A stretch of DNA of 64,000 nt from Cephalotrichum gorgonifer. Its lineage: Eukaryota; Ascomycota; Sordariomycetes; Microascales; Microascaceae. The stretch is from assembly GCA_900312665.1 (NCBI GenBank), contig ONZQ02000005.1, positions 1,343,077 to 1,407,076 on the forward strand, given 5' to 3'. The notes under the pieces were generated by a model. That model ran no database searches and was not told the origin of the DNA. It saw nothing but the letters and a program-made list of their open reading frames with translations. The position numbers and the translations under genes were made by a program. Shown here in pieces: positions 46,943 through 57,900 of this stretch (position 1 is its first letter; each line of letters opens with the position of its first letter).

Positions 46943-48454
46943 ATGCCGAGCTGGATATCGTCCCGCCGGCTATCCGCCCACTTTGCTCGCAGGAGGTCTC
47001 GAGCGCAAACCGTAGAGTCTTCGAAAAGCTATCAGGAAAAGGGAGAGCCAATCTCAGACTCGCAGGTGGCTCTTATCTTACATGGGCCAAGACAGCCATA
47101 CCACCTGACCGAGAGCTACCCGATCCCGGAGTTACTGCACGCGAATGAGGCCTTGGTACGGACGCAAGTTATCGGCCTGAATCCCATTGACTGGAAAGCA
47201 CCGTAAGTAGCGACTCACTCAGCCGTGGTGGCCGAAATTGACCTTGACTAATCCCATTGTAGAGACTACAACTTTGCCATTCCTCAGCTGCCTTACATAT
47301 CGGGCCGAGAGTCAAGTGGCATCGTCGTCCGCCGGCCACAATCTGAATCTCGTACTCGGATTGGTGATCGAGTAAGAAGTACAACCAGTCAATGAAGTCA
47401 TTCTATATACTTGCTAACTAACCCTCTTGTTCCAGGTAATAGTAATATCAACCGATTATCGTGACTTACGAAAAGCAACATATCAAGAATATGTTGTCGC
47501 GTCAGATTTCAACCTTGCACGACTACCGCCCTCTATATCTTTGGAAGCTGGGGCTACTATCGGAGTGGCTTATGTCGCAGCCGCGCTCGCCCTTGGCGTC
47601 TGTTTAGGCGTCGACTTTTCAGGCGTGCTGGGTGGACCAGATCTCCATCAAGTCCTGCGGGAAATCGATCCTACTACTCTACCACCTGACGTTCGGGATG
47701 AGTGCTTAGAAGGCATTAGTGCGGGTGACCGAGCACGGCCAGGGGACTGGTTGGTGGTATGGGGAGGTTGGTTCTTGGCCCATGTTCCGGTCCCGTCGGC
47801 TCAATAGGAATACTAACTGGACTACTCTTCATAATAGCTTCTGCAACATCCGCGAACCTTACAATCCAGTTAGCCCAACTGGTTGGACTCAAGGTCATTG
47901 CAGTCCTAGATACAGCGAAGCATGGCCTACGTCTTTCGCGACGCGAGTCGATCCGGCCAGACATTATCGTGGACAGCCACGACCCGAAGCGAGCGGTACA
48001 GATCATTAAGGCAAACACACGTGGTCGTACTCGCTTTGGCCTCGACACTATAGGGGCTACCACTGCGGCCCACCTGGTAGAGGCGCTGTCGTCGGAGTGC
48101 CACTCGCCTTACGAGGGAGGACATCTTCCAGACGGTGGCATCCCGTCACCTCCAGAGACGCCTTCAATTGTGTCGTCCGTAGGGACCGCCCATCTTGTGG
48201 GACTTTCCGGCGTTCCGAAGGGGGTTCAGCAAGGCGATGTCACGCTCCATAGTGTCCCGATAAAGCTGTTCCATGACATGCCCCAGGTCGGGCATATGTT
48301 GGTGACCTGGCTGGAGAGGCTTCTAGAGAGTGGGTCACTTGCTCCTCCAGATATAGTGCACCGAGAGCACGGGTTAAATAATGTCAACTACGGTCTGGAC
48401 AGGATGAGACAAGGTCAAGTAAGTGGAGGGAAGGCCATTGTTACCCTTGAATAG
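46943..48454 (+). CDS. Medium-chain dehydrogenase/reductase (zinc-ADH/quinone-reductase-like)
   Basis: Four proposed exons (46943-47202, 47263-47371, 47436-47766, 47838-48454) give 438 residues. The start is taken as the ATG at 46943, the first in frame; this leaves an N-terminal extension of about 45 residues before VALILHGPRQPY. Typical blocks are VRTQVIGLNPIDWKAPDYNF, SGRESSGIVV, GDRVIV, TYQEYVVASDFNLARLPPSISLEAGATIGVAY and the cofactor region WGASATSANLTIQLAQLVGL, as in a fungal branch of NAD(P)H-dependent zinc-type oxidoreductases. Helix-turn residues KHGLRLSRR follow. The role would be reduction or oxidation of a carbonyl/alcohol next to the oxygenase steps. Its 3' end faces the next FMN monooxygenase at only 145 bases. 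Confidence 0.85.
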
Positions 48455-48599
48455 ATTGTAGTGGTAGTATTCTAGAAACTTTAGATATACCCACCAACTG
48501 TGGAACGCCCCCTATAAATGAGCCTTTTACTTTAGGTTTCTCCAGTTTATATTTTCGCCAAAGTGCTCCATCGGACAGCGTGGTTGTTCCAACTTATAC

Positions 48600-49943
48600 T
48601 TATCCTCGCCCGACATGGCGGTTAGCAGTCCTCGGAAGACCAAGATTCTCTCTTAGGGTATTCCCCTCATATTCCGATCGGAAAAGACCGCGCCGAACAA
48701 GCTCCGGAATAATGTGCGTAGAGAAATCTCGCAAGCCATGTATCAACAGGGGCTGGATCACTGCAAACCCGTCCGTGGCTTCTGCCTCAAGCCAGGCTTG
48801 TAAGTCGTCAGAAATAGACTCAGTTGTGCCAACCAAGGGCCGGTGGCCTAGCCCAATCGAACAACGTTCCGCTGTCTGCCGTATGGTCAATCCATTCGAG
48901 CTAGCGAACGACGCAATGGCAGCTGCACGCCCTTTAGACGACATGCCGGATTTCGCATTTGAGCCCACTTCGTAAATTTCCGGGAATGGAGAATCAAGGT
49001 CCGCACCACTAACGTTGATGCCCAGATTCTGAACGGCGACTTCAATCGGCCATAGAGAAGAGACATCTTTTAACTTGCGCTCTGCTTCCTCTTTAGTCTC
49101 CCCCCAAATTATGGCTACCCCAGTAAGGATGATGAGATGGTTTGGGTCCCTCCCAGCCGCTGCAGCGGCGTCCTTGAGCGCACGGAATGTCTTTTGCCCA
49201 TCCACGATGGAGTAGTTGGCACAGTAAATTAGGTCGGCCGACAAGCCCCCAAAGGCAATCCCGTCGGGCGACGTGCCCGCCTGGGCGATTATAGGCCGTC
49301 CCTGGACTAGGCGCTCGACACGAAGTGGCTGATTGACATGGTATAATCCGTCGTCGATGTTTGGCGTATGTACCTTATCCAAATCGACAAAAATGCCGCT
49401 CGCCTTGTCTCTTAATAGCGCACCATCTTCGAAGCTGTCCCAAAGATTCTCCACCGCGCCAAGGAACGCTCTCGCCCGAGCGTACTTCGCCGTGCTATCA
49501 CTGGACTCCTCGAGGGGCACGCCGAGATTGCGTGATCCTGGTCCCAGGGTTGTAACAACGTTCCAGCCAGCACGGCCGTGGCTGATGTGGTCTAGACTCG
49601 CAAGTTGACGAGCTACGTGGGTGGGCTCGTTGTCGCTAACGCTCGCCGTGTACACAAGGCCAATACGCTCTGTCCGCACGGCGATGGCAGAGAACAACGT
49701 AACGGGCTCGAAGGCACTTACATTCCAGAAGTGTTTCGCAAGTGGGCCACCTGGGAATGACGCGCTGTCCGCGAGGAACAAGGTGTCGAATTTGGCCTTC
49801 TCGGCCAGTTGTGCGTACGAGATATAATAGTCGACGTCGAGACTTTCATGCGCGTGGATGTCTGGGTGCCGCCATATCTGAGATGCCTGACCAGAGTATA
49901 TAAAGGCCGCCAGGTGGAGCTTTTTCTTCGGTAGAGCTGCCAT
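48600..49943 (-). CDS. Luciferase-like FMN monooxygenase, NtaA/DmoA type (second copy)
   Basis: Intronless gene of 447 residues, the usual length for the family. Diagnostic blocks are LHLAAFIYSGQASQIWRHP, YYISYAQLAEKAKFDTLFLA, FEPVTLFSAIAVRTERIGLV, ARQLASLDHISHGRAGWNVV and IIAQAGTSPDGIAFGG, with a C-terminal ATDGFAVIQPLLIHGLRDF. It differs from the 44343 gene in having no introns and a shorter chain, so it is not a recent tandem copy. The reaction would be FMNH2-dependent oxygenation of an unknown substrate (related bacterial enzymes act on nitrilotriacetate, dimethyl sulfide and pristinamycin). It is divergent from the truncated MFS gene. Confidence 0.93.
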   Translation of the reverse strand: MAALPKKKLHLAAFIYSGQASQIWRHPDIHAHESLDVDYYISYAQLAEKAKFDTLFLADSASFPGGPLAKHFWNVSAFEPVTLFSAIAVRTERIGLVYTASVSDNEPTHVARQLASLDHISHGRAGWNVVTTLGPGSRNLGVPLEESSDSTAKYARARAFLGAVENLWDSFEDGALLRDKASGIFVDLDKVHTPNIDDGLYHVNQPLRVERLVQGRPIIAQAGTSPDGIAFGGLSADLIYCANYSIVDGQKTFRALKDAAAAAGRDPNHLIILTGVAIIWGETKEEAERKLKDVSSLWPIEVAVQNLGINVSGADLDSPFPEIYEVGSNAKSGMSSKGRAAAIASFASSNGLTIRQTAERCSIGLGHRPLVGTTESISDDLQAWLEAEATDGFAVIQPLLIHGLRDFSTHIIPELVRRGLFRSEYEGNTLRENLGLPRTANRHVGRG

Positions 49944-50103
49944 GATGGAAGGCTGGCTGCAATATTACGGGCTATCTGCACGAGGTTTCACGCGTAGTTA
50001 ACGATCCAGCTAAACTAGAGTTATAGCTGTATATATCAAGGGAGGCTATTCCGCTTATCCGCGGATGTGGTGTATTGCGTGATATCTTGCGAGTGAATCC
50101 TTA

Positions 50104-51567
50104 ATGTCGACATCTCCGCATAATAAGGTGCAAAATATAGACTCCGACTTCAGTTGTCGACCGCAATTCAAGAGGTAGGCCTGTTTTCACAACCCTTAAA
50201 ACTTTGCCGGATTTCATCTGCGGCAGATACTCTTATCTTACAATCCCGGCAAAGAATGAAGAGTACGTCAATGCCGTTGACACCCTTGTCGATGGCGTAA
50301 TCAGCGTGCATTTGCCATGATGCGGTACTGCTAAGCTCAGATGAGACTACACAGATTATCAGGTCTCTTCGTTGGTTTCTTGTTCACACTCGTATCTATA
50401 ATGAGCCTCTCTCTAACTGACACTGGGCAGCATGTTTGAGGCCGGCATGTTCCCTGGTGTCATTACCACCCTATCTTATTGCTACCGAACCGACGAGATC
50501 GAGAGGCCCTTTCTGTGGTACTTCTGGATCTCGAACCTGGCCAATATTATTGGATCGTTGATCTGCTATGGTGCTAGCTTCATGGATGGCCTTCGAGGCC
50601 TGAGTGGCTGGCGTTGGGCATTCATCCTCGAGGGCGTCGGAACTATCCTCTTAGCCAGGGTCATTTTCTTCCTTCTACCCGACTTTCCAAAGTCTCCCAG
50701 CAACAGATCATGGCTCACGCCACGGGAACAGCAGTTCCTTGAAGCTCGCATGCCCCCCAACGCCCCAGCGACGGCCGACCCGAGCTGGAACACCAAGGAG
50801 GCATGGGTTGCGTTCAAGAGCCCCACAACCTGGGCCTTCATGCTGGACCAGGCTCTCATGAACCTGGGTACCTACTCCCTGAATTGGTACCTATCCACGA
50901 TCATCGTCAATTTCGGGTTCGTGTCGCTTCCTACCAGCCTTCTTCTAAACATTCCTCCGGCAGCGGCCGGCATCGCTATCATGTGCATTTGCGTGCTGGC
51001 CACCTCTCGCGCCTGGACCTGTCGGCCTTTGACGTGTGTGTATGTATCGACTACTAGCCCCATCAGAACCGCATTCTCTTGTGGATAACAGACCACCACA
51101 GAATCACCGTATTGGGCACGATTGAGGCCTATATTCTTTTCTTCAGTCTCAGCGATCTAGGTGGCCTTTACGCAGCCTGCGTTCTCAGCCAGTTCTTCGC
51201 AAACTGCTACTATGTTTCCTACTGGTCATGGAGAACAGCCACCATGTCCGGCTCAAATGGGGCTGCCTTTGCGATTGGGTTGCAGAGCAGCGTCGCACAA
51301 CTTGGTGCGGTGGTTGGACCGCAGCTATTTGCGTCTAAGTGGGTGCACAACCGTTATCGAAACAGATTCATCATAGGCTTCGTCATTATCTTCGCTGCGC
51401 TACTCACAAACCTATGGACCTGGTGGCTTACGCGCAAGATCGAGCGCCGTGTTGTCACAGTAAGACGGGAAATCCTGGTGGCACGCAAGGAGGGGAGGGT
51501 CTACACAGGTGAGGACGACGTTGACGTTCTAGGCGATGCTAATATCAAGAAGTCTGTGTGGTGGTAG
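50104..51567 (+). CDS. MFS transporter, Dal5 type, N-terminal helices apparently missing
   Basis: The clear coding part starts at 50431 right after a good 3' splice site (CTAACTGAC...GGGCAG). It reads MFEAGMFPGVITTLSYCYR, FLWYFWISNLANIIGSLICYG and GWRWAFILEGVGTILLARVIFF, then after an intron near 51040-51091 continues TVLGTIEAYILFFSL, SYWSWRTATMSGSNGAAFAIGL and so on to 51567. In this family MFEAGMFPG is about helix 4. A possible first exon at 50104-50174 encodes a short hydrophilic leader, but I find no frame between it and 50431 for helices 1-3. The neighbouring FMN monooxygenase starts only 160 bases away. The gene is therefore probably a 5'-truncated relic, unless tiny exons escaped me. 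Confidence 0.65.
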
Positions 51568-51666
51568 AACAAGGCCAGCGATACAGCACCTAGTAGATGA
51601 AGCACAAAGGACCGGAGCACGAGATACAACTACTCCATCAGCCACATTGTGTAGCGCAGGCTCTTG

Positions 51667-53625
51667 CTACCTTGCTGGCTCCACCGTCAACCCCTTGAGA
51701 GAGCCTTCATCCCTCCATTTCTGTATGTAATCGAGGAAGAAGAGTGTGCCCTCAGACCATGCACCGCCCCTTGCACGCTTTTGCTTCTCCCTAGGATCCG
51801 TGATGTACACTCCCTCTCCATGTCCATTGAAATATCCCGGTGTACACCCTGCCAGAGCGGAGTAAAACGGTGCTCGTCGCACAATTTCAGCGGTATGAGC
51901 CTCCTCCGCATCTTTAGCCACCTCGATGATAGCCCGCTTTCCAGGGCCGGCACGGCGCTCGGCTTCGGAGATCATATACGTGACATGGTTTGCGATGATA
52001 GCGAGCATCATGACATTGTTCCCCGTGATGGTTCCCTGGCTTCCCCCCGAGAAGAAGAGGTTAGGAAAACCATTCGTTGCATAGCCGTGGAGCGTCGCAG
52101 CACCGTTTTCCTGCCACTTGTCGTCAAGAGACTGGCCATCGCGGCCGAGTATGTGGATACCCGTCCTGGCTGCCGGGCTTCCCAGGCGGGAGGAAAGCTG
52201 AAACCCAGTCCCGAATATGATGACATCGAATGGGTACTCCTTATCTCCTATCACGAGACCCCTCTCTGTTGCCTTCGAAGGCCCCTGACCATCTGTATCA
52301 ATCAGATGGACGTGCGACTTGTTAAAGGTCTGCAGATATGTGTCGCTGAATGTCGGTCGCTTGCACCATGAAGGATACCAGGGTTTCAACTTGGCAGCGG
52401 TGTCCCGGTCTTTGACGAGCGTTTCAACCCTCCCTCGAACGGCTTCCATATGGGGAAGATCCAAAGCGTGGAAGTTCGTGGCGTGTTTTTCAAGGTTCTC
52501 TGGCGATGGGTCAACAATACCATGAGATGGAGAACCCATTACGGCTGAGTATGCCGGCATGTCGGTCCAGCCGTCTGCCACAAGGTCCACCTGCCCTGGC
52601 TTAACTGAGTTGGTGATGTGCGAGTTCCAGTTGCACTGTCGCTCAAATTGCCACCCTTGCTTGTTCGCGACCTGGGTCTTGAACTCCTCGAGATCTGTTG
52701 GTCGTTGATCCCGCCTTTTGACGTAAGCCGGTGTCCGCTGGATGACGTACAGCTCCCCCGCGAACTTGGCGATTTCGGGAATCACGCCAATTGTAGTCGC
52801 AGCTGTGCCAACCACGGCAACCTTCTTGTTCGTCAACCCAGAGAGGGCCTGGTTCGTCGGAGAACCTCCCGTTACTCCGTAGTTCCAGCGCGCAGTGTGG
52901 AGCATGGGCCCAGAAAATGACAAGATACCGGGGATATTTGGGATTTGCGGGCGAGTGAGAACACCTGCAGCAAGATAAACATACTGAGCACGGAGCTGTA
53001 GATTCGCCGGTGCTCCGTAACGTGACCGTCGCTGTTCAAGCTTAACTGTCCAGAGCTGCGTCCCATCATCCAACTCGGCACTCTTCACCTCGGTACAAAA
53101 GAGGGCCTTGTCGGCTAACCTCCAGGTCGCAGCGATGCGTTCAGCATGCTCTCGTATCTCTTCGCCAGTCGAATATTTGTGTTTGGGTATGTAGCCCGTC
53201 TCCTCAAGTAACGGCAGGTACATGTAACTCTCAAGATCACAATGAAGACCGGGGTATCTGTTCCAGTACCATGTGCCACCGAACCCTCCTGCTGCATCGG
53301 CAAGTCGAATATCGTCCGGTGTGGCGAGGCCTGATTCAAGGAGGCGAACAGCAAACTGAAGACCGCCAAACCCGGCGCCGAGGACGAAAAACTTGTAGAC
53401 GGAGTTATCTTCGAAATGTGATTGCGTGGCGTCCAGGGTCTCATGATCCACCCATGGATCCTCTACAAGAGCACGAAACCGTTCCTCGTCAGCACTAGCT
53501 AGCTGTATAAACTGTGCTTGACTATCTGGCCTCAGACGCTTTTTGGCCTCCTCTGAATATCTCTGCCGAATAGCATGTAGCTTGGCACCGTCCACTTCCG
53601 GGGTGCGGGTCTGATCTGCCGTCAT
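51667..53625 (-). CDS. Baeyer-Villiger-type flavin monooxygenase (second copy, N-terminally extended)
   Basis: Intronless gene of 652 residues. About 75 residues precede the FAD motif LGAGFGG (83-88), as in the extended subgroup related to hydroxyacetophenone monooxygenases. GGTWYWNRYPGLHCDLES follows at about 116-133. The Baeyer-Villiger fingerprint FSGPMLHTARW is at 237-247. The usual NADPH motif GTGATA reads GTAATT at 273-278, losing a glycine. FGTGFQLSS near the end matches the family's second signature. Its longer chain and single exon separate it from the five-exon gene at 38722-40773. Its 3' end faces the truncated MFS gene across 99 bases, so transcripts may overlap. Confidence 0.93.
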   Translation of the reverse strand: MTADQTRTPEVDGAKLHAIRQRYSEEAKKRLRPDSQAQFIQLASADEERFRALVEDPWVDHETLDATQSHFEDNSVYKFFVLGAGFGGLQFAVRLLESGLATPDDIRLADAAGGFGGTWYWNRYPGLHCDLESYMYLPLLEETGYIPKHKYSTGEEIREHAERIAATWRLADKALFCTEVKSAELDDGTQLWTVKLEQRRSRYGAPANLQLRAQYVYLAAGVLTRPQIPNIPGILSFSGPMLHTARWNYGVTGGSPTNQALSGLTNKKVAVVGTAATTIGVIPEIAKFAGELYVIQRTPAYVKRRDQRPTDLEEFKTQVANKQGWQFERQCNWNSHITNSVKPGQVDLVADGWTDMPAYSAVMGSPSHGIVDPSPENLEKHATNFHALDLPHMEAVRGRVETLVKDRDTAAKLKPWYPSWCKRPTFSDTYLQTFNKSHVHLIDTDGQGPSKATERGLVIGDKEYPFDVIIFGTGFQLSSRLGSPAARTGIHILGRDGQSLDDKWQENGAATLHGYATNGFPNLFFSGGSQGTITGNNVMMLAIIANHVTYMISEAERRAGPGKRAIIEVAKDAEEAHTAEIVRRAPFYSALAGCTPGYFNGHGEGVYITDPREKQKRARGGAWSEGTLFFLDYIQKWRDEGSLKGLTVEPAR

Positions 53626-54589
53626 CTCTTCGAGGTTTTCAATCAGGTCGAGGCGTGCCAGGGACGTCCGAAATAAATAAATTAAACTGCAGGATGTACC
53701 GTACTCGGGATTTTACAAGATACCCTTGATGGGAAGACACCCTGAGTTTCAGTAACCTCTACTCTCCGATGATATTTATCTGTCCCAGGGTTGCAGTACT
53801 CTACCGAAACTGGTACTACTGGGGTAAACTGCGCGAGCCATCAATTGTCTTAGAGTAGCGCAACTGACAGTGGAAAAGACGCAATGGTAAACCAACCCCA
53901 CCAAGAAACTGTCAGCAATATTCATTTCCCTTCGCTAATGCTACTAAACGACTAGCGGAGCTTGTATTCTGCACAGCCGTTGACAAGGAAGGGGGAATCC
54001 AACGGGAGCTAGCTATCATAAGATGAGACTAGTAGAGAATATCTTGACCCTGGGTACTTTCACGAGCACGCGAGACCATCCTTCCCGCACGCCATATCGG
54101 CAGTCTTATACGCCGTCGGCCCAAAGTTGCGGGACTTTCCCAACACGACTTCGCCACAAGTCCGGTCGTCGGAGACGTCGACCACATATTCGCACGACAA
54201 ATACTGAGACTTTGGATGTCGAGAACCTGGACGGCTTCTGGTGGCCACAACTAATACCTGATGTACTGCCAGGCCATTCACAGGCGAAATCTCGCTTGCA
54301 GGCATTGTAAGAGATTTCGTCTCACCAAGATATTCCTCGCATTCATCGATTCACCACAACGAGGGTCCATTGCACCCAAGAAGCACAAACTCCTGGTGCG
54401 CTTTATCAAAACGTCTAATCGAAACATCGTAACCAGAAAAATGACATTCCCAACTCCCAGACGTCCTAACAGACACAAAACCAAAGTTACCGGGCCGTCC
54501 ATCAGAATATAGCATTTCAGTCACCGCGCTTGGCATTGCTGAGCCCCGCTTGAACCGCGCAAGGGCTGGTGAGGGCTGTGGTGTGTCTC
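53626..54589. other. Intergenic with unresolved frames
   Basis: Short minus-strand frames at 54029-54536 could be pieces of a decayed small gene, but no domain is recognised. The promoter of the second Baeyer-Villiger gene lies at the left. Confidence 0.3.
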
Positions 54590-54911
54590 CTAGCCCATAC
54601 GAGCTCTCTTTAGTCCTCGTTCGCGTATATACCCACTGTCGTCCTCGTCCCGGCCCCTTATCTTGGGATTGTCCATCGTGCCGACTGTCGCTGCATGTCC
54701 CAGCTGTGGGGCACTATTGTCGACGATATGCCCCTGAGCTGCGTCAAGACGGAGACTACGGATTTTGGAGGTGACCGACCCTAGCAGATTCGCTTTGTAA
54801 GGTGGCGTCTGATCATACCTGACGCCATAGTCTCTGCGGCCAATGTCGCCGTAGAGTTTGGAGCGATTCTTGTGCACCTCCAGCACCAAAGGATGTCCTT
54901 CTCACAGAACC

Positions 54912-57900
54912 TTCTCAGAGATCGAAAGCACTCGCTCATACATAGCTTTGGCCTTGTTTGTCAGTCCCTGAGCCTGATAGAGGAAGCCGAGATTGTTGAT
55001 TGTCCAGAGGGTCAGCACATCTTTCGCTCCTAGCACCATATCTCTGCCCTTCAGCGCTCGCTCATACATGGCCTGGGCGTCGCTAAACCGGCGTTGCTCC
55101 GTATAGATGAGGCCAGATTATTGACTGTCTCGAGTGTCTTTATATGGTCCGGGCCGAGATCCCTCTCATAGCGTTGGAGAACCCATAAGGAAACTTTCTC
55201 GGCGCTGTCAAATCGGCCCTGAGCTGTCAATAGTATGCCGATTGAATTGCATGCGTCAATAGTTGCCATGTGCGTTGGGCCCAGCACCTTCTCATAGCCT
55301 TTTGCCAGCGTCCAATACATGATGGTCGCCGCCTCAATCCGACCATTGTCCCTATAGGTGAGGGCAAGCTGCTCCAGCTCTTCAACCTCCTCCGCTGGCT
55401 CGATAGTTGACATGCCGTTGGGGCTGAGCGTACTTATATAGCCTTGGCGCGCTTGGCGAAGCTTAACGGTAGCCTCCTCGAAGCGCTCAAGATCCCTATA
55501 GAGGATCCCAAGCTTATAAGCTGTCTGGAGAGTTGCTATGTCCCCTGGGCCCAGCGATTTCTCATAGCCGTCGAGTGCTTCCATGTACCTTGCCTCACAC
55601 TTCTGGCTCTGTCCCAGCATGTTATAGAAGTCGCCCAGAGTGACCATTATGTCGAGTGTCGGTCTGGCTAGCGGGGATAGCACCTTCTTATAGCCCTTGA
55701 GCGCCCGGATGTACATGTGCTCAGCCTTCTGATGATTTCCCAACTCCTCATGAGCGATACCAAGATGTCTGACTATGGCGAGTGTCGATGGATGTTTTGA
55801 ACCAAGCGCCTTCTTTTTAGATTGGAGCACTCGACTGAACAGAGGATTGGCAAGGTAACAATCGAAGTGATACTCATAGAGGATTCCGAGATTTGTGGCT
55901 GTTTTGAGAGTCAAGTGGTCCTCGGGGCCTCGCAACTTCTCTCTGCCACTCAGCGCTCTCATATACATAGCCTCGGCGTTTTCGAACTGACTATCCTCCG
56001 TATAGAGGTCGCCCAGGTTATGGAGAACCCACTCGTCCCCCTCCTCTACCGTTGAGACTTTGTTCATCTTTTCCATCGCCAAGCAGCGATCAGCATGTCG
56101 AACAAGGCGCCCCTTCAGTTCCGAATAGTCCGATTGCATAGCCGCGACGCATTGGATGGCCAGTCGTGCCATATCGGCGTCCTGCTTTTCATTGAGCACA
56201 TGCACTGCCCACATATGGACGCACGCGTGCATGCTGTACCCTTGTAACTCCATCTCATTCTTGTCTGAAGCTTTGTTGGGCCCAGCAAGTCCGTATTGGC
56301 ACAGAACCCGAATCGCCTCGTGAAATTGAAGTATGTTATGTGTGAGATCCTGGAACCAGTCCGGGCCAGTTTCGTAACCTGCCCGAAGCAGCCCAAACCA
56401 CAGGTCCTGGTTGTCAAAATACGCCCATAAACGCAGCAGTTCAGCCGCGTTGGATGAGTGCTCTTTATTTGTTGGAAGGATATGTTCCACGTCGAATGCA
56501 GTGCTTGGTCCTCAGGTACTGGGGTCTTCTTCTGTAAACTGAGCCATGATCCCTGGTAAAGTGCAAGGTACTGAGCAAAGCTGATGGAAACGCCATTGAG
56601 GTAGGCACCAGCAGTGGACAAAGCCAGCGGGAGGCCGCCCAGTGCTTTTGCGAGCTTGATGGCACCGGTATCTATTGATTAGTATTAGTACCATTTCCAT
56701 ATCACTCTAGTGGGTGCGACGAACTACACACCTTTGTTCAGACCTGGGCGACCTGATGCATTTGCCAGAATCTGGAGGCTATCCTTGAGGACGCTCATCC
56801 TCCCGAGCAGCATTCTAGTTCCCATTTCGACCTTGGGTGACCGTGTCGTGATGAGAATAGACCCGTGATGGATTGTGGGCAAGAATGGCCGGATGTCATA
56901 CGGCTGAGAAGCTCTAACTATATCGTCATCGTCCGTGTTCAGGTCCACGCCCGTCTGTTCGTCTGGTTGGTCGTTGGGATTCCCATCTAGTGCCGGGTTA
57001 TCGTAGTTGTCGTAGATGACGAGCCACTGACTGTTCTTCCGCTGGTCAAGCCACTTCTTGACGGCCTCAACATTCTCATCATGCTTGGTGATCTTAATGC
57101 TATTGACCGCATCGGTGATGTAGTCGACCGACGGGTGTTGGCGGAGGATCTGCTTGGCTAGCCTCAAATACCCCTCCTTAAGCGTCATCTCGTCTCTTGC
57201 ATTGAGCCAGAACACGGCAGAATACGCATCTCGGTGTCGCTTTGCGTACGCAACTGCAAGTTGTGTCTTGCCCATTCCACCCAGCGCCTGTACTGTGACG
57301 GTTCGCCGGCCCTCAGCCCCGTCTGGCTTGAACAAGTTCCGCGGTCCAAATGACGGGAACTATGTCGGTGTCAGAAACCAGACCATGCGGATGGTGGAAC
57401 ATGCAATTAGAAGTGAGGCCTCAACTCCCGGACTTAGTCTCATTCCCCTTCCTCCATCCCCCTTGCTCTCCCATCACGCAAGTGATATCGCCTCCGGGTG
57501 GCGCATATGCTAATGTACCTCCATCCAATAGATCCTCCTGGAACTACGACTCTCGTCGATAGCTATAACACATTTGCGATCGGGTTCAGCTTATCGGGGG
57601 TTACAGAAGTCGAACACTTCGTCGCAAGGGAGAAAGAGCTGTCCGAGATACACAATGCGCTTGCACCGGCGCCGAAATGATTCAGGGGAATTCCCTCCCA
57701 ATCATAGCCCTGTAGGATAGCGGAATCTTTGTTGACAACGTTCGCCTAACAGTTATCAGTGTATAATTACCACATTTTCCCCCCATGGATACCTACAACG
57801 ATTGAGGGATCACGTATCACGGCTCCAACTGGAGTCAATCTCTGCTCGAAAAAGCAAAAGATGTCCACAGGGCGGTGTGGAAGTTTAATTTGTGTTGTAA

